Source: Clostridia bacterium
Lineage (GTDB): Bacteria > Bacillota > Clostridia > Lachnospirales > Lachnospiraceae
Direction: 5' to 3'
Assembly: GCA_910575245.1 (NCBI GenBank)
Contig: CAJTEN010000002.1
Location: 83,185-147,184, forward strand
Length of the DNA: 64,000 bases
This document shows positions 42,717 through 52,554 of this stretch, one piece after another; the stretch's first letter is position 1; every line of letters begins with the position of its first letter. A program made the position numbers and the translations under genes. Below the pieces are notes generated by a model, which searched no databases, had not been told where the DNA came from, and saw only the letters and a list, made by a program, of their open reading frames with translations.

Positions 42717-43911
42717 AGCTGTTGCGAAAAAGCTGTTTGGAGCGAAATATGAAGGATTGAAAAAGACGATGCTTGTCTGGCTGGTTGTATTCTGGGGAAT
42801 ACGCATTGCCGGCTTACAGATACAGATTGCGCCGTTTATTTTGTATCTGATGGTCAGTACCTTTACTGCAGGTGTGATGTGGCAGGCTCTGTCTTCGGAG
42901 GATAATGCCGCAAATATGAAGAATCTGTTTATGATGCCCTTTGAGCCGCAGAAGCTGATTTTCTCATATACGGCCGCTTTAGGAATCTACACGCTTCTGA
43001 CAAAAACGGCAGGGCTTATGGCGGTGGTGCTGGCTGTTTTTCTGTGGAGCGGGAGAGAACTTTTAGGGAGCATACTCTGTACGGTAAATGCGATTCTCAT
43101 GACAGCCTGTATTTATTCACAGAAAAAATACCGGAGCATGGGTTTCGTTTGGACCGGTGCCTGCATTGCGGTAATCTTTCTGTTATGGGATTCGGTCATA
43201 TTTCTTCCTGCAGTAACGGGCAGTATTGTTTTGGCACTCCTGGTCCTGTCGGGCGCTGATGCTTATTCATTTTATCATACAGGCAACAGGAGCAGGAAGG
43301 CCGCAAGAAGCAGCGGACATTATTCTGTATGGCGTTACTTGTTCCGTTATTTGACGGCTCATAAAAACTATCTGTTAAACACGGTGATAATGTGGGGTGT
43401 CGGTTGTGTGCTGCCCGTCTTTTTGGGGCAAATGGATAGTGTGTCCGTCATGCCGGTTGGATTTGCAATTCTTTCTTTGAATACGCCGCTTTGTATTCTG
43501 TTATCCTGTGATCCGGCCTTAGAGCAGGCTGTCCGTTTCCTGCCTGGCCAGAAAAGAGCTTTTTGTATTCCGTATTGCCTGTTTATTTTCCTGTGTAATA
43601 TGACGGCAGATGTTGTCTTTCTTTGCAGCTGGCAAATCCGGATCGGCGGTGTCACCGGCACTGTCATCGTAACGGCGGTAATTTTTGCATTGCAAAGCGC
43701 CATTGGTTCTGTGCTGTTGGAGTGGCTTTGCCCGATACGAGGCTGGAAAACAGAAAGTGACCTCTGGCATCATCCAAGAAAATATATCGTTCCGGCTATC
43801 ATGCTTTTGATTGCGGGAGTAGTCGGAACGATGCCGGTACGAACAGCAGTATTGACTATTTTGTTAGGCATTGAAAGTATTGTGTTACTTTTTGGGTGTC
43901 GAAGATGTTAA
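42700..43911 (+). CDS. Large ABC exporter membrane subunit
   Basis: A 403-residue protein with about 10-11 hydrophobic segments and no ATPase motif. It starts within the ATPase gene (ATG 42700, GGGAGG 9 nt before), so the two are coupled. Family not firmly recognised; membrane subunits of this size occur beside Agr-like systems in Lachnospiraceae. Substrate unknown, possibly a peptide. Confidence 0.75.
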   Translation: MKMMFKAVAKKLFGAKYEGLKKTMLVWLVVFWGIRIAGLQIQIAPFILYLMVSTFTAGVMWQALSSEDNAANMKNLFMMPFEPQKLIFSYTAALGIYTLLTKTAGLMAVVLAVFLWSGRELLGSILCTVNAILMTACIYSQKKYRSMGFVWTGACIAVIFLLWDSVIFLPAVTGSIVLALLVLSGADAYSFYHTGNRSRKAARSSGHYSVWRYLFRYLTAHKNYLLNTVIMWGVGCVLPVFLGQMDSVSVMPVGFAILSLNTPLCILLSCDPALEQAVRFLPGQKRAFCIPYCLFIFLCNMTADVVFLCSWQIRIGGVTGTVIVTAVIFALQSAIGSVLLEWLCPIRGWKTESDLWHHPRKYIVPAIMLLIAGVVGTMPVRTAVLTILLGIESIVLLFGCRRC

Positions 43912-43949
43912 ATGAAAGTGTTCTGTAAGCGGGGATTCCGAAACAGCGG

Positions 43950-43966
43950 CGGACATATATTGTCCG
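43950..43966. promoter_or_regulatory. Short palindrome upstream of the AraC gene
   Basis: CGGACA-TATAT-TGTCCG, a perfect 6-bp inverted repeat with a 5-nt AT centre, 63 nt before the AraC-type gene at 44029. A TATACT box follows at about 44006. Possible operator. Confidence 0.4.
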
Positions 43967-44028
43967 AAAAAGTCAGGACAGCAATCGGCCTTACTGCTAT
44001 ACTGTGATACAGGAGGGAGAGTTGACAC

Positions 44029-44928
44029 ATGGAATGGATTGAATGTATTAAGAGATCGATTGACTGGATGGAGAAGCGATTGCCGGGAAAGTGTGATGTA
44101 GGAGAGGCCGCCGGAGAGATTGGTATTTCGGACTTATATCTGCAGAAGGGGTTTAAGTTTATGACAGGATACACGATGACCGAGTATATGCGTAACCGAC
44201 GGCTGTATCTTGCCGCACTGGATGTAATCGCAGGCAAGGAGAAGATAATCGATCTTACGTATAAGTATGGCTATGAGACTCCGGAGAGCTTTACGAAGGC
44301 ATTTACCCGATTTCATGGTATGTCACCCATGCAGCTTAAGAAGGATGTTTCCGGAATGCATGTATTCTTGCCTCTGAAGATTAAGATTTCTATACAAGGA
44401 GGAAATGATATGGATTACATTGTAGAACGTGAGAAGAGTTTCAAGGTAATCGGGTTTGAGAGGCAGTTTACGATGGAGGATTCTTATCAGCAAATTCCGA
44501 AATTCTGGGATGAGTTCTGCGGGCGGTATTGTGTCAGGCTCAAGCAGGGAATAAAGCCGACAAATGCGATTGAGGAGACTATATGTAATTGTCATGTGGG
44601 TATGTACGGCGTCTGCATAGATGATCTGCAGGAAAAAGGACGATTCCGGTATATGATTGCCGGAAAATACACGAATGGAGATGTTCCGGAGGGGATGAGC
44701 GTGTATGAGTTTCCCGATATGCAGTGGGTGAAGTTCCTGTGCAGAGGACCTATGCCGGGAGCCTTGCAGTCCGTGAACACCAAGATTTTCAACGAATGGC
44801 TTCCGGGGAATCCGGATTATGAGATTGAGCTGGGAGCGAATATCGAGTGGTATGCAGAAGGAGATACCCATTCACTTGATTATGAGAGTGCGGTCTGGAT
44901 TCCGGTCAGGGAGAAAGTGAAAGGATGA
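44029..44928 (+). CDS. AraC-family regulator with GyrI-like effector-binding domain
   Basis: A 299-residue protein: AraC double helix-turn-helix at residues 8-108 (DVGEAAGEIGISDLYLQKGF, IIDLTYKYGYETPESFTKAF) followed by a GyrI-like effector domain from about 125 (MDYIVEREKSFKVIGFERQF and onward to the end), as in Rob/BltR-like multidrug sensors. It may respond to drugs or cationic compounds. AGGAGGGAGAG precedes ATG 44029. A good terminator follows. Confidence 0.92.
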   Translation: MEWIECIKRSIDWMEKRLPGKCDVGEAAGEIGISDLYLQKGFKFMTGYTMTEYMRNRRLYLAALDVIAGKEKIIDLTYKYGYETPESFTKAFTRFHGMSPMQLKKDVSGMHVFLPLKIKISIQGGNDMDYIVEREKSFKVIGFERQFTMEDSYQQIPKFWDEFCGRYCVRLKQGIKPTNAIEETICNCHVGMYGVCIDDLQEKGRFRYMIAGKYTNGDVPEGMSVYEFPDMQWVKFLCRGPMPGALQSVNTKIFNEWLPGNPDYEIELGANIEWYAEGDTHSLDYESAVWIPVREKVKG

Positions 44929-44932
44929 TTCT

Positions 44933-44972
44933 ATATTGGAGGGGCGCTTTGTGGCGCCTCTCCAATATTTCT
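44933..44972 (+). terminator. Strong terminator after the AraC gene
   Basis: A 15-bp stem (ATATTGGAGGGGCGC with GCGCCTCTCCAATAT, one mismatch) and a 6-nt loop, followed by TTTCTGTG. Confidence 0.8.
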
Positions 44973-45328
44973 GTGTGAGTAGATTTATCAGCAGGGTGCT
45001 TCTGGTATTTATGATACAAGGAGCGCTTTTTGCAGTAACAGATTCATAATTGCAGAAAGAGGATGATGATGCAACTTTGATGCATATATGATACAATTTT
45101 GATGCAGAAATATTTTACTATAAGGGTGGAAGAAGTACTGCGTCTATCTGAACCATGCCCGGAAGAAAGGTAACAGGGAAGCCGAAGGCTGAACTGTTGC
45201 GAAGAATGAGGAAAGCGGCGTATATGCGGGCGGATGACCTGACAGAAAGGCCATACGCAACGATGAAGCCGGATGAGCTGCCGTGGCGGAGAAGACCAGG
45301 TAAAATACAGAAGAGACAGGAGAGTTGT
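44973..45328. other. Intergenic region before the polysaccharide deacetylase
   Basis: About 355 nt. TTTGATGCA occurs twice 22 nt apart (about 45076 and 45098) in an AT-rich stretch that may be a promoter region. A frame open from 45155 would add 58 basic residues to the next protein, ahead of its signal peptide; I consider that unlikely. No other gene seen. Confidence 0.4.
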
Positions 45329-46387
45329 ATGATGCGAAGAAATGAGAACTGGAAGAAAAAGCTGGCTGTTATTCTAGGAATTTCTGTGATGGCTGCCCTG
45401 ACGGGGTGTCAGGGGGCCTTCGGGAAGGAGGTGCCGGCACAGACGGAAGCAGATGGGGAAGCCGCAGGTACAGAGAGGCAGTCAAAGATACAGGCTGAGA
45501 CAGACATGCAGGAAGAGTACACCGGGGCAGCAGACAGGGGGCAGGACGGAGAAATGGACGGCGGGATGGGGACACAGGATTCAGAATCCGATGCGGACCT
45601 GCCAGATAACGAGGCGGACGCGGAAGATAACAGGGAAGACGGCTTTGCCACACCTGAGAAGGCGAAGAAGCAGCCGCCGGAAGGCTGGGAGCTTACGCTT
45701 GCATCGGAAGACTGGGGATTGTCTTTCGGAGAGCCGGGGGCACAGTCTGTGGGAAATGCCTCCGCGGAAGATCTGGCCTGGTATGATGCTTATTATGTGG
45801 GGGATGACGATGAGAAAATCATTTATCTCACCTTTGACTGCGGTTATGAGAACGGGAATACGGAGCCTATTCTGGATGCCTTGAAGAAACATAACGTGCA
45901 GGCGACGTTCTTTGTGGTGGGACACTTTCTGGAGACTGCACCGGATCTGGTAAGGCGTATGGCCGAGGAAGGACACGCGGTAGGGAATCATACCTATCAT
46001 CATTTGGATATGCCGACGATTTCCGATCAGGCGACTTTTCAGAAAGAGATGGATGATGTGGCGGATCTGTTTCAGGAGATCACAGGCAAGGAACTTTCAC
46101 CCTACTACCGCCCGCCTCAGGGCAAATGTAATGTAGCTAACCTGAAGATGGCGCAGGAACTGGGATACAATACGATCTTCTGGAGTCTTGCTTATGTGGA
46201 CTGGAATCAGGATGACCAGCCCAGCCATGAGGAGGCATTCGATAAGCTGACTACGAGGGTGCATCCCGGGGCAGTCGTGCTTCTGCATAACACTTCGCAG
46301 ACCAACGGGGAGATTCTGGACGAACTTCTGACGAAGTGGGAGGGGATGGGATATTCCTTCAGGCCGTTGGCTGAGTTGGTGTCATAA
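45329..46387 (+). CDS. Polysaccharide deacetylase lipoprotein (CE4/NodB)
   Basis: A 352-residue exported protein: signal peptide with lipobox ALTGC (Cys about 30), a long acidic low-complexity linker (to about 140), then the NodB domain: IIYLTFDCGYENG (first metal/catalytic Asp), NHTYHHLDM (metal His pair), YYRPPQGKCN, WSLAYVDW and a final LLHN. It removes acetyl groups from peptidoglycan or other N-acetylated glycans at the cell surface. CAGGAGAG at 45317-45324 supports the start. The TFDCGYE variant (for TFDDG) is typical of PdaA-like members. Confidence 0.9.
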   Translation: MMRRNENWKKKLAVILGISVMAALTGCQGAFGKEVPAQTEADGEAAGTERQSKIQAETDMQEEYTGAADRGQDGEMDGGMGTQDSESDADLPDNEADAEDNREDGFATPEKAKKQPPEGWELTLASEDWGLSFGEPGAQSVGNASAEDLAWYDAYYVGDDDEKIIYLTFDCGYENGNTEPILDALKKHNVQATFFVVGHFLETAPDLVRRMAEEGHAVGNHTYHHLDMPTISDQATFQKEMDDVADLFQEITGKELSPYYRPPQGKCNVANLKMAQELGYNTIFWSLAYVDWNQDDQPSHEEAFDKLTTRVHPGAVVLLHNTSQTNGEILDELLTKWEGMGYSFRPLAELVS

Positions 46388-46394
46388 GAGGGAA

Positions 46395-46441
46395 AATGGA
46401 AATGGCGGCGTGTTTCGTGAACCGCTCCATTTCCATTTTTT
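46395..46441 (+). terminator. Terminator after the deacetylase
   Basis: AATGGAAATGG (46395-46405) and CCATTTCCATT (46427-46437) form an 11-bp perfect stem followed by T residues. Confidence 0.8.
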
Positions 46442-46545
46442 GTAGGAAACAATAAACTGCAGAGGTTTGGCAATTCCGATACTTGCGGGAAACGCACCGG
46501 AATTGTTACAATCAGAAAGAGGATATGATACTAGGAGAAAACAGC

Positions 46546-47238
46546 ATGCATAGGATAGGTATTATTTCAGATACACATGGACTGTTGCGGCCAGAAGTGA
46601 CCGAGGTTCTGTGCGGATGTGATGCGATACTGCATGGCGGGGATATTAACAGTGCGAAAATTCTGGAAGAACTGAAGGCAATTGCACCGGTTTATGCTGT
46701 GCGGGGGAACAATGACAAAGAGTGGGCGGCACATCTGCCGGAGACACTTTCGCTTGAACTGTACGGTGTCCGTTTTTTTATGGTGCATAATAAGAAATAC
46801 ATTCCGAAGGATATAGAGAACGTTGATGTGATCATCTACGGGCATTCGCACAAGTATGAGGAAAAGAGTTCCGGTGGGCAGCTTCTGCTGAATCCGGGAA
46901 GCTGCGGCCCCAGAAGATTTACACAGCCAATTACTCTTGCGGTGCTTGAGATTGCAAAGAATCATTCTTTTCAGGTAAAAAGGATGGAAATCGCGCATCA
47001 TGCAAAGAACGGCAAAGCGCAGGATGAAGAGAGAGAGTCCGGAAAGAGCAGGCTGGCAGGACGGGATATGAAGAAGCTGGTGAAAGCGGTGATGCGGGAT
47101 ACGGACAGGAAAATTCCGGTGCAAGAGATTGCCGGAAAGAACGGTATCAGTGCAGAACTGGCGGAGCAGATTTGCCGGCTGTATCTGACACATCCGGGAG
47201 TGAGCCCGGAGGGGATTCTGGGGAAGATGGGATTGTAA
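46546..47238 (+). CDS. YfcE/MJ0936-type metallophosphoesterase with C-terminal extension
   Basis: A 230-residue protein. Residues 1-155 form the phosphodiesterase: ISDTHG, HGGDIN, RGNND, GHSHKYE, NPGSCGPRR. The family hydrolyses phosphodiesters with two metal ions; the physiological substrate is usually unknown. The last 60 residues (MKKLVKAVMRDTDRKIPVQE and onward, ending in SPEGILGKMGL) are an added helical domain not found in the minimal family. AGGAG at 46533-46537 sets ATG 46546. Confidence 0.88.
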   Translation: MHRIGIISDTHGLLRPEVTEVLCGCDAILHGGDINSAKILEELKAIAPVYAVRGNNDKEWAAHLPETLSLELYGVRFFMVHNKKYIPKDIENVDVIIYGHSHKYEEKSSGGQLLLNPGSCGPRRFTQPITLAVLEIAKNHSFQVKRMEIAHHAKNGKAQDEERESGKSRLAGRDMKKLVKAVMRDTDRKIPVQEIAGKNGISAELAEQICRLYLTHPGVSPEGILGKMGL

Positions 47239-47372
47239 GGATTAATTGTATGATTATATATGATTATGTGATATAGTTGTGGAAAAAGTATCCGGAATGG
47301 TATATGATGGTAAAAGTACATAACAAAGGATCGTTGAGGCGGAACGAAAATATCGGAAGGAGAATATGAATT

Positions 47373-50153
47373 ATGGCGAATTACACACTGGACATGGAGA
47401 AATACCGCGCATTGGCGCGTCAGGTAGCAGCGGAGAGCTGTGTCCTTTTGAAAAATGATGATCAGACACTGCCGATTGGCAAAGGCAGCAAGGTTTCGGT
47501 CTTTGGAAGGATTGCGCTTCACTATTATAAGAGCGGTACGGGATCAGGCGGGTTGGTGAATGTGAAGCATGCCATCGGAATCCTGGATGCCCTGAAAGAC
47601 AGCGAGGACATTCTGCTTAATGAGAAGCTGATGGATATTTATGATGCCTGGGTGAAGGAGCATCCTTTTGACAAGGGAGCCGGATGGGGACAGGAACCCT
47701 GGAGCCAGGAAGAGATGCCGCTGACAGAGGAGATTGTAGCCGAGGCGGCGAAGGAATCCGAGACGGCGGTCGTGGTGATCGGACGGACAGCGGGAGAAGA
47801 CCAGGATGCGAAAGCCATAGCAGGCAGCTATCTGCTGACTGAGGCGGAGGAGGACATGCTGGATAAGGTATGCCGGGCTTTCAGGAAGGTTGCTGTTTTG
47901 CTGAATGTGGGGAATATCATCGACATGAAGTGGGTCGGGAAGTACAACCCTTCAGCGGTTATGTATGTATGGCAGGGCGGACAGGAGGGCGGCAGCGGCG
48001 TGCTGGATGTCCTGAGCGGGAAGGTATCTCCTTGCGGAAAGCTCTCGGATACGATCGCTATGGACATCGAGGATTATCCTTCCACGAAAAACTTTGGTGA
48101 TGCGAAAGAGAATTTCTATCAGGAAGATATTTATGTGGGATATCGTTATTTTGAAACCTTTGCGAAGGATAAGGTATTGTATCCCTTTGGGTTCGGTATG
48201 TCCTATACGGATTTTGCCGTGCGGATGACGGCCTTTACTGAGGAAGAGGAACAGATCTGCGCGGAGGTATCGGTGAAGAATACCGGAATGTGTGCCGGCA
48301 AAGAGGTGGTGCAGCTCTATGTGGCAGCTCCCCAGGGAGCGCTGGGGAAACCGGCAAGGGAATTAAAAGCTTATGGGAAGACAGAAGAACTTGCGCCGGG
48401 TGAGGAGTGTACTTTGAAGATTTCCGTGCCGAAGGCAGCGATGGCATCCTATGATGACAGCGGCTGCACCGGGCATAAGTCCTGTTATGTCCTGGAAGCA
48501 GGGAAATACGGTATTTATATAGGAACAGATGTGAGAAGCGCGGTACTTGCGGCTGAATATGAAGTGAAAGAGACAACGGTGACCAGCCAGCTGGAGGAGG
48601 CAATGGCCCCGGTGCAGCAGTATGAACGGTTTCGTCCGGAAGCAGATGCAGAAGGGTACCGCCTGAGCTATGAGGCAGTACCGCTGCGGACGTTGAAACC
48701 CATGGACAAGATCAGTAAGAGACGTCCGGCAGATATTCCGTACAGCGGCGATCAGGGGTATAAGCTGGCAGATGTATATGAGAAGCGTATCGATATGGAG
48801 ACATTTCTGGCACAGCTTAGTGATGAGGATCTGGCATGTATCGTCCGCGGAGAGGGTATGTGCAGTCCGAAGGTAACGCCGGGAACGGCGGCTGCGTTCG
48901 GTGGTGTGACGGAGAGCCTGAAGCAGTTCGGTATTCCTGTGGGGTGTTGTGCGGACGGGCCTTCCGGTATTCGTATGGACTGCGGCACACGTGCATTTTC
49001 CCTGCCCAACGGTACAGCGCTGGGATGTACGTATAATATGGCGCTGGTGGAAGCACTCTATCAGATGGAGGGAATGGAGCTTCGGAAGAATAAGATCGAT
49101 ACCTTGCTTGGTCCCGGAATCAACATTCACCGTAATCCGTTGAACGGACGTAATTTTGAATATATTTCCGAGGATCCTTATCTGACCGGTACCATGGCGG
49201 CAGCGCAGGTAAGAGGCATGGGCTATGCGGGCGTTACCGGAACGATCAAGCACTTTACCGCGAATAATCAAGAGTTCCACCGTCGGGACAGTGACTCTGT
49301 CATGTCGGAGAGGGCACTGAGAGAGATCTATCTGAAAGGCTTTGAGATCGCCGTAAAGGAAGGCGGCGCTTACTCGGTCATGACAACTTACGGGGCGGTG
49401 AACGGTATCTGGACTGCGGGCAATTATGATCTTGTGACGGCTATCCTGCGCGGTGAATGGGGATTTGACGGCATTGTCATGACAGATTGGTGGGCTGTTA
49501 TGAACGAGGAAGGCGAGGAGCCTTCTTTGCAGAATACCGGGGTTATGATACGGGCACAGAACGACTTGTTTATGGTGACAGCCGATTCCGCCTCCAATAC
49601 AGCCCATGATAATTCCATGGAATCCATGGCGGAGGGCAGGACAACCAGAGGTGAGTATCAGAGATGTGCAGGCAATATCTGCCGGATGCTGATGCGCTCG
49701 CCCGTGATGGACCGTTTCCTGGGAAAGACACCGGAGGATGATCTTGTGGTGACCGGAAATGAAGATGATGCAGATGAGGAAATGCAGAATATGACACATT
49801 ACGTCATCGAGGATGGCGTGCCGCTTGATATGAGTGCGGTGAATACAGAGCGGGGCAGCAGTGAGATCTTCGGTTTTCAGGTACAGGAGCCGGGAATCTA
49901 CAGTATATCCGCTAAGATACGTGCATCGGCAGAGACACCGGAACTTTCACAGATGTCATTGTCGGCGTTTATGGATAATCAGCTCAAGGGAACCTTCCAC
50001 ATCAGCGGCGCTGACAGGGAGTGGACGAGACAGTCACTGGATCTGGGTTTTGTTATGGGGAATCACTATATCAAGCTTTATTTCTCCATGGGCGGCATGG
50101 AGCTTTCCGAAGTGTGCTTTGAGAAGACCGGAGATATAAAGATGCCGTTTTAA
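47373..50153 (+). CDS. GH3 beta-glucosidase, domain-swapped type
   Basis: A 926-residue glycosidase with the GH3 domains in inverted order. The C-terminal-type alpha/beta sandwich comes first (LLKNDDQTLPI, about 25-300), then a fibronectin-III-like domain (about 300-400, VSVKNTGMCAGKEVVQLYVA), then the TIM barrel (about 480-760: LLGPGINIHRNPLNGRNFEY, GTIKHFTANNQE, GIVMTDWW with the nucleophile Asp705), and a C-terminal beta-domain with a KTGDIKMPF end. The same inversion is known in Ruminococcus albus and Butyrivibrio beta-glucosidases. No signal peptide: acts on imported beta-glucosides. Confidence 0.93.
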   Translation: MANYTLDMEKYRALARQVAAESCVLLKNDDQTLPIGKGSKVSVFGRIALHYYKSGTGSGGLVNVKHAIGILDALKDSEDILLNEKLMDIYDAWVKEHPFDKGAGWGQEPWSQEEMPLTEEIVAEAAKESETAVVVIGRTAGEDQDAKAIAGSYLLTEAEEDMLDKVCRAFRKVAVLLNVGNIIDMKWVGKYNPSAVMYVWQGGQEGGSGVLDVLSGKVSPCGKLSDTIAMDIEDYPSTKNFGDAKENFYQEDIYVGYRYFETFAKDKVLYPFGFGMSYTDFAVRMTAFTEEEEQICAEVSVKNTGMCAGKEVVQLYVAAPQGALGKPARELKAYGKTEELAPGEECTLKISVPKAAMASYDDSGCTGHKSCYVLEAGKYGIYIGTDVRSAVLAAEYEVKETTVTSQLEEAMAPVQQYERFRPEADAEGYRLSYEAVPLRTLKPMDKISKRRPADIPYSGDQGYKLADVYEKRIDMETFLAQLSDEDLACIVRGEGMCSPKVTPGTAAAFGGVTESLKQFGIPVGCCADGPSGIRMDCGTRAFSLPNGTALGCTYNMALVEALYQMEGMELRKNKIDTLLGPGINIHRNPLNGRNFEYISEDPYLTGTMAAAQVRGMGYAGVTGTIKHFTANNQEFHRRDSDSVMSERALREIYLKGFEIAVKEGGAYSVMTTYGAVNGIWTAGNYDLVTAILRGEWGFDGIVMTDWWAVMNEEGEEPSLQNTGVMIRAQNDLFMVTADSASNTAHDNSMESMAEGRTTRGEYQRCAGNICRMLMRSPVMDRFLGKTPEDDLVVTGNEDDADEEMQNMTHYVIEDGVPLDMSAVNTERGSSEIFGFQVQEPGIYSISAKIRASAETPELSQMSLSAFMDNQLKGTFHISGADREWTRQSLDLGFVMGNHYIKLYFSMGGMELSEVCFEKTGDIKMPF

Positions 50154-50181
50154 AGAATAAAAGAAAGGCACGGTTATCAAA

Positions 50182-51408
50182 ATGGAACATGTAATTGAGA
50201 GATTTTTGGAATATATCAGAATTGATACGGAGTCTTCGGAGGACAGCGCTTCTATGCCTTCCACGATGAAACAACATGATCTGGCTTCTCTTCTGGTGAA
50301 GCAGCTTCAGGAGATGGGTGCGGAAGAAATCACATACGATAAAGAGCATTGCTATGTATATGCTTCCGTTCCTGCTTCTGCAGGATGTGAAGAGGCTCCT
50401 GTAATCGGATTCATCGCGCATATGGATACTTCCCCGGCAATTACCGGTGCGGGGGTGAAGCCGCGGATCATAGAGAATTATGACGGGGAAGATATCGTGT
50501 TGGATCAGGAGAAACAGATCATCACGCGGGTGGCTGATTTTCCGGAATTAAAGTCCTGTAAAGGGAAGGGTATTATCGTTACGGACGGCACTACGTTACT
50601 TGGTGCGGATGATAAAGCGGGCGTTGCGGAGATCATGACGATGGCAGAATATCTGCTGAAGCATACGGAGATTTCTCACGGGAAAATCCGGGTTGGCTTC
50701 ACACCGGACGAGGAGGTGGGAGCAGGTGCGGATCATTTCGATGTAAAGCTGTTCGGTGCAGATTTTGCCTATACTGTGGACGGCGGAAGGCTGGGTGAAC
50801 TGGAGTATGAGAATTTCAATGCAGCGGGAGCTAAAGTGACTGTATATGGCAGCAGTGTACATCCGGGATCGGCGAAGGATAAGATGCGCAATGCCGTTCT
50901 GATGGCACAGGAGTTCCAGTCCATGCTTCCGGCGGCGGAGAATCCTATGTATACTTGCGGTTATGAGGGATTCTACCATCTGGATGCACTGAACGGCACT
51001 GTGGAGAAAGCGGTATCCAAATATATTATCCGGGATCATGACAGGGAGAAATTCGAGAAAAGGAAGGAGAATTTCCTGCGGATTGGATGCTATTTGAACG
51101 AGAAATACGGAGAGGGAACCTTCGAGATCGATATGAAGGATTCTTACTATAACATGCGGGAAGTGATCGAAAAGAATATGCATATCGTGGACCGGGCGAA
51201 GAAGGCGATGGAAGAGCTGGGTGTGGAGCCTGAGGTGGTGCCGATCAGAGGCGGCACGGACGGCGCGAGGCTGTCCTTTATGGGATTGCCCTGCCCCAAT
51301 CTTTGTACCGGAGGCGGCAATTTCCATGGGAAAAATGAGTATGCCTGTATCGACGAAATGGAGACAATTGTTAAGCTTCTGGTGAAGCTTGCAGAGAAAC
51401 AGGAGTAA
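50182..51408 (+). CDS. pepT: Peptidase T (tripeptide aminopeptidase)
   Basis: A 408-residue M20 metallopeptidase, the normal length. Metal-site motifs are all present: [45 protein letters not shown] and the final GNFHGKNEY His. It removes the N-terminal residue from tripeptides in the cytoplasm using two zinc ions. It starts 28 nt after the GH3 gene behind AAAGGCACGG and may share its transcript. Confidence 0.95.
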   Translation: MEHVIERFLEYIRIDTESSEDSASMPSTMKQHDLASLLVKQLQEMGAEEITYDKEHCYVYASVPASAGCEEAPVIGFIAHMDTSPAITGAGVKPRIIENYDGEDIVLDQEKQIITRVADFPELKSCKGKGIIVTDGTTLLGADDKAGVAEIMTMAEYLLKHTEISHGKIRVGFTPDEEVGAGADHFDVKLFGADFAYTVDGGRLGELEYENFNAAGAKVTVYGSSVHPGSAKDKMRNAVLMAQEFQSMLPAAENPMYTCGYEGFYHLDALNGTVEKAVSKYIIRDHDREKFEKRKENFLRIGCYLNEKYGEGTFEIDMKDSYYNMREVIEKNMHIVDRAKKAMEELGVEPEVVPIRGGTDGARLSFMGLPCPNLCTGGGNFHGKNEYACIDEMETIVKLLVKLAEKQE

Positions 51409-51486
51409 GGAGGCGTATTTTTTCACGGGAATTTGCGTCCAGGAAGACATGGAAACTTGTGTCTGGAAAAACATGGAGGTGCAAGT

Positions 51487-52098
51487 ATGAAGCTGTATGA
51501 TATTTCCCAGGAGGTTTTCGGATGTGTGGTATTTCCGGGAGATCCTGCGCCGGAAAGAGAAGTCATAGCGAAGATTTCCGAAGGAAGTCCCTGCAATCTG
51601 TCAAAGATCAGTATGTGTGCCCATAACGGCACCCATGTGGATGCGCCTTTTCATTTCTATGAGAAGGGTAAGACCATAGATGAGACACAGCTGGAGAAAT
51701 ATATCGGTATGGCCTACGTGGCGGAACATACCGGAATGCTCACGGCTGAAGATGCGGCTGCTATTCTGAAGAAAGCTGAAGAGATGGATGAGCGGAGCGG
51801 AAAGCGGATTTTAATCAAAGGAAAGGCGATAGTTTCCCTTGATGCGGCCAAAGTGTTTGCCGAGGCCGGGATCTGGCTGTTAGGTAACGAGTCTCAGACA
51901 GTCGGGCCGGAGGATGCACCAATGGACGTCCATCTTAGGCTGCTTGGAGCAGAAGTCGTGCTGCTGGAAGGGATCCGTCTGGGAGAGGTTGCGGAAGGCG
52001 TCTATTTCCTGAGTGCCGCGCCAATCAATCTGGGAGGAGCGGACGGAGCGCCCTGCAGGGCCGTCCTTCTCGAAGATGTCCAGCTTGTCGCCTTCTGA
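51487..52098 (+). CDS. Cyclase-family protein (kynurenine formamidase-like metal hydrolase)
   Basis: A 203-residue protein with the cyclase-family motif HNGTHVDAPFHF (residues 42-53), whose His and Asp residues bind the metal. Related enzymes hydrolyse N-formylkynurenine or similar amides; the real substrate here is unknown. GGAGG at 51475-51479 selects ATG 51487, though the frame extends to 51433. It follows pepT on the same strand and may be co-transcribed. Confidence 0.88.
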   Translation: MKLYDISQEVFGCVVFPGDPAPEREVIAKISEGSPCNLSKISMCAHNGTHVDAPFHFYEKGKTIDETQLEKYIGMAYVAEHTGMLTAEDAAAILKKAEEMDERSGKRILIKGKAIVSLDAAKVFAEAGIWLLGNESQTVGPEDAPMDVHLRLLGAEVVLLEGIRLGEVAEGVYFLSAAPINLGGADGAPCRAVLLEDVQLVAF

Positions 52099-52164
52099 CA
52101 GTCCGAGCTTGGAGGCCGCAATACTTTTATTAGTGATACAAATCATAATTGGCGGGAGATTAAA

Positions 52165-52554
52165 ATGGGATTTAGATATAGTGGATTTGATGTAGGGTTT
52201 AGTGTATTTGGTATAATGTTTATCTTTGTATTTATAGTTATTATTGGAATCTTCGTTGTAATTATAGTAAAAGGCATAAGCACTTGGAATAAAAATAATA
52301 ATTCTCCACGCTTAACTGTAGTAGCAGAAGTTGTGTCAAAAAGGATAGATGTCCCGCATCATAGACATGCAAACGCCGGAGATTTGACTGGTGCGCATGG
52401 ATACCATACCACTTATTATGTGACTTTTCAGGTTGACAGTGGAGATAGAATGGAATTATCTGTTTCAGGTTCTGAGTATGGAATGTTAGTTGATGGAGAT
52501 AGGGGAAAACTATCTTTTCAGGGAACGAGATATTTATCTTTTGAGCGTTGTTAA
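52165..52554 (+). CDS. DUF2500-like membrane protein
   Basis: A 129-residue protein: one long hydrophobic segment at residues 12-38 and a soluble beta domain with VVSKRIDVPHHRHANAG, YHTTYYVTFQV and GDRGKLSFQGTRY, the layout of DUF2500 proteins. The GC content is clearly lower than that of neighbours (runs such as AATAAAAATAATAATTC), hinting at acquisition from elsewhere. Function unknown. Confidence 0.75.
   Translation: MGFRYSGFDVGFSVFGIMFIFVFIVIIGIFVVIIVKGISTWNKNNNSPRLTVVAEVVSKRIDVPHHRHANAGDLTGAHGYHTTYYVTFQVDSGDRMELSVSGSEYGMLVDGDRGKLSFQGTRYLSFERC

Noticed and set aside
45155..45328. N-terminal extension of the polysaccharide deacetylase
   Set aside because: It would place 58 basic residues before a classic lipoprotein signal; the ATG at 45329 has its own ribosome site.
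48363..49799. 478-residue minus-strand frame within the GH3 gene
   Set aside because: Antisense to conserved catalytic motifs, rich in His, Cys and Arg as shadow frames are.
51880..52146. Minus-strand frame starting MICITNKS, reminiscent of a thiamine-phosphate synthase start
   Set aside because: It runs antisense through the conserved end of the cyclase gene and has no family signal beyond the first residues.
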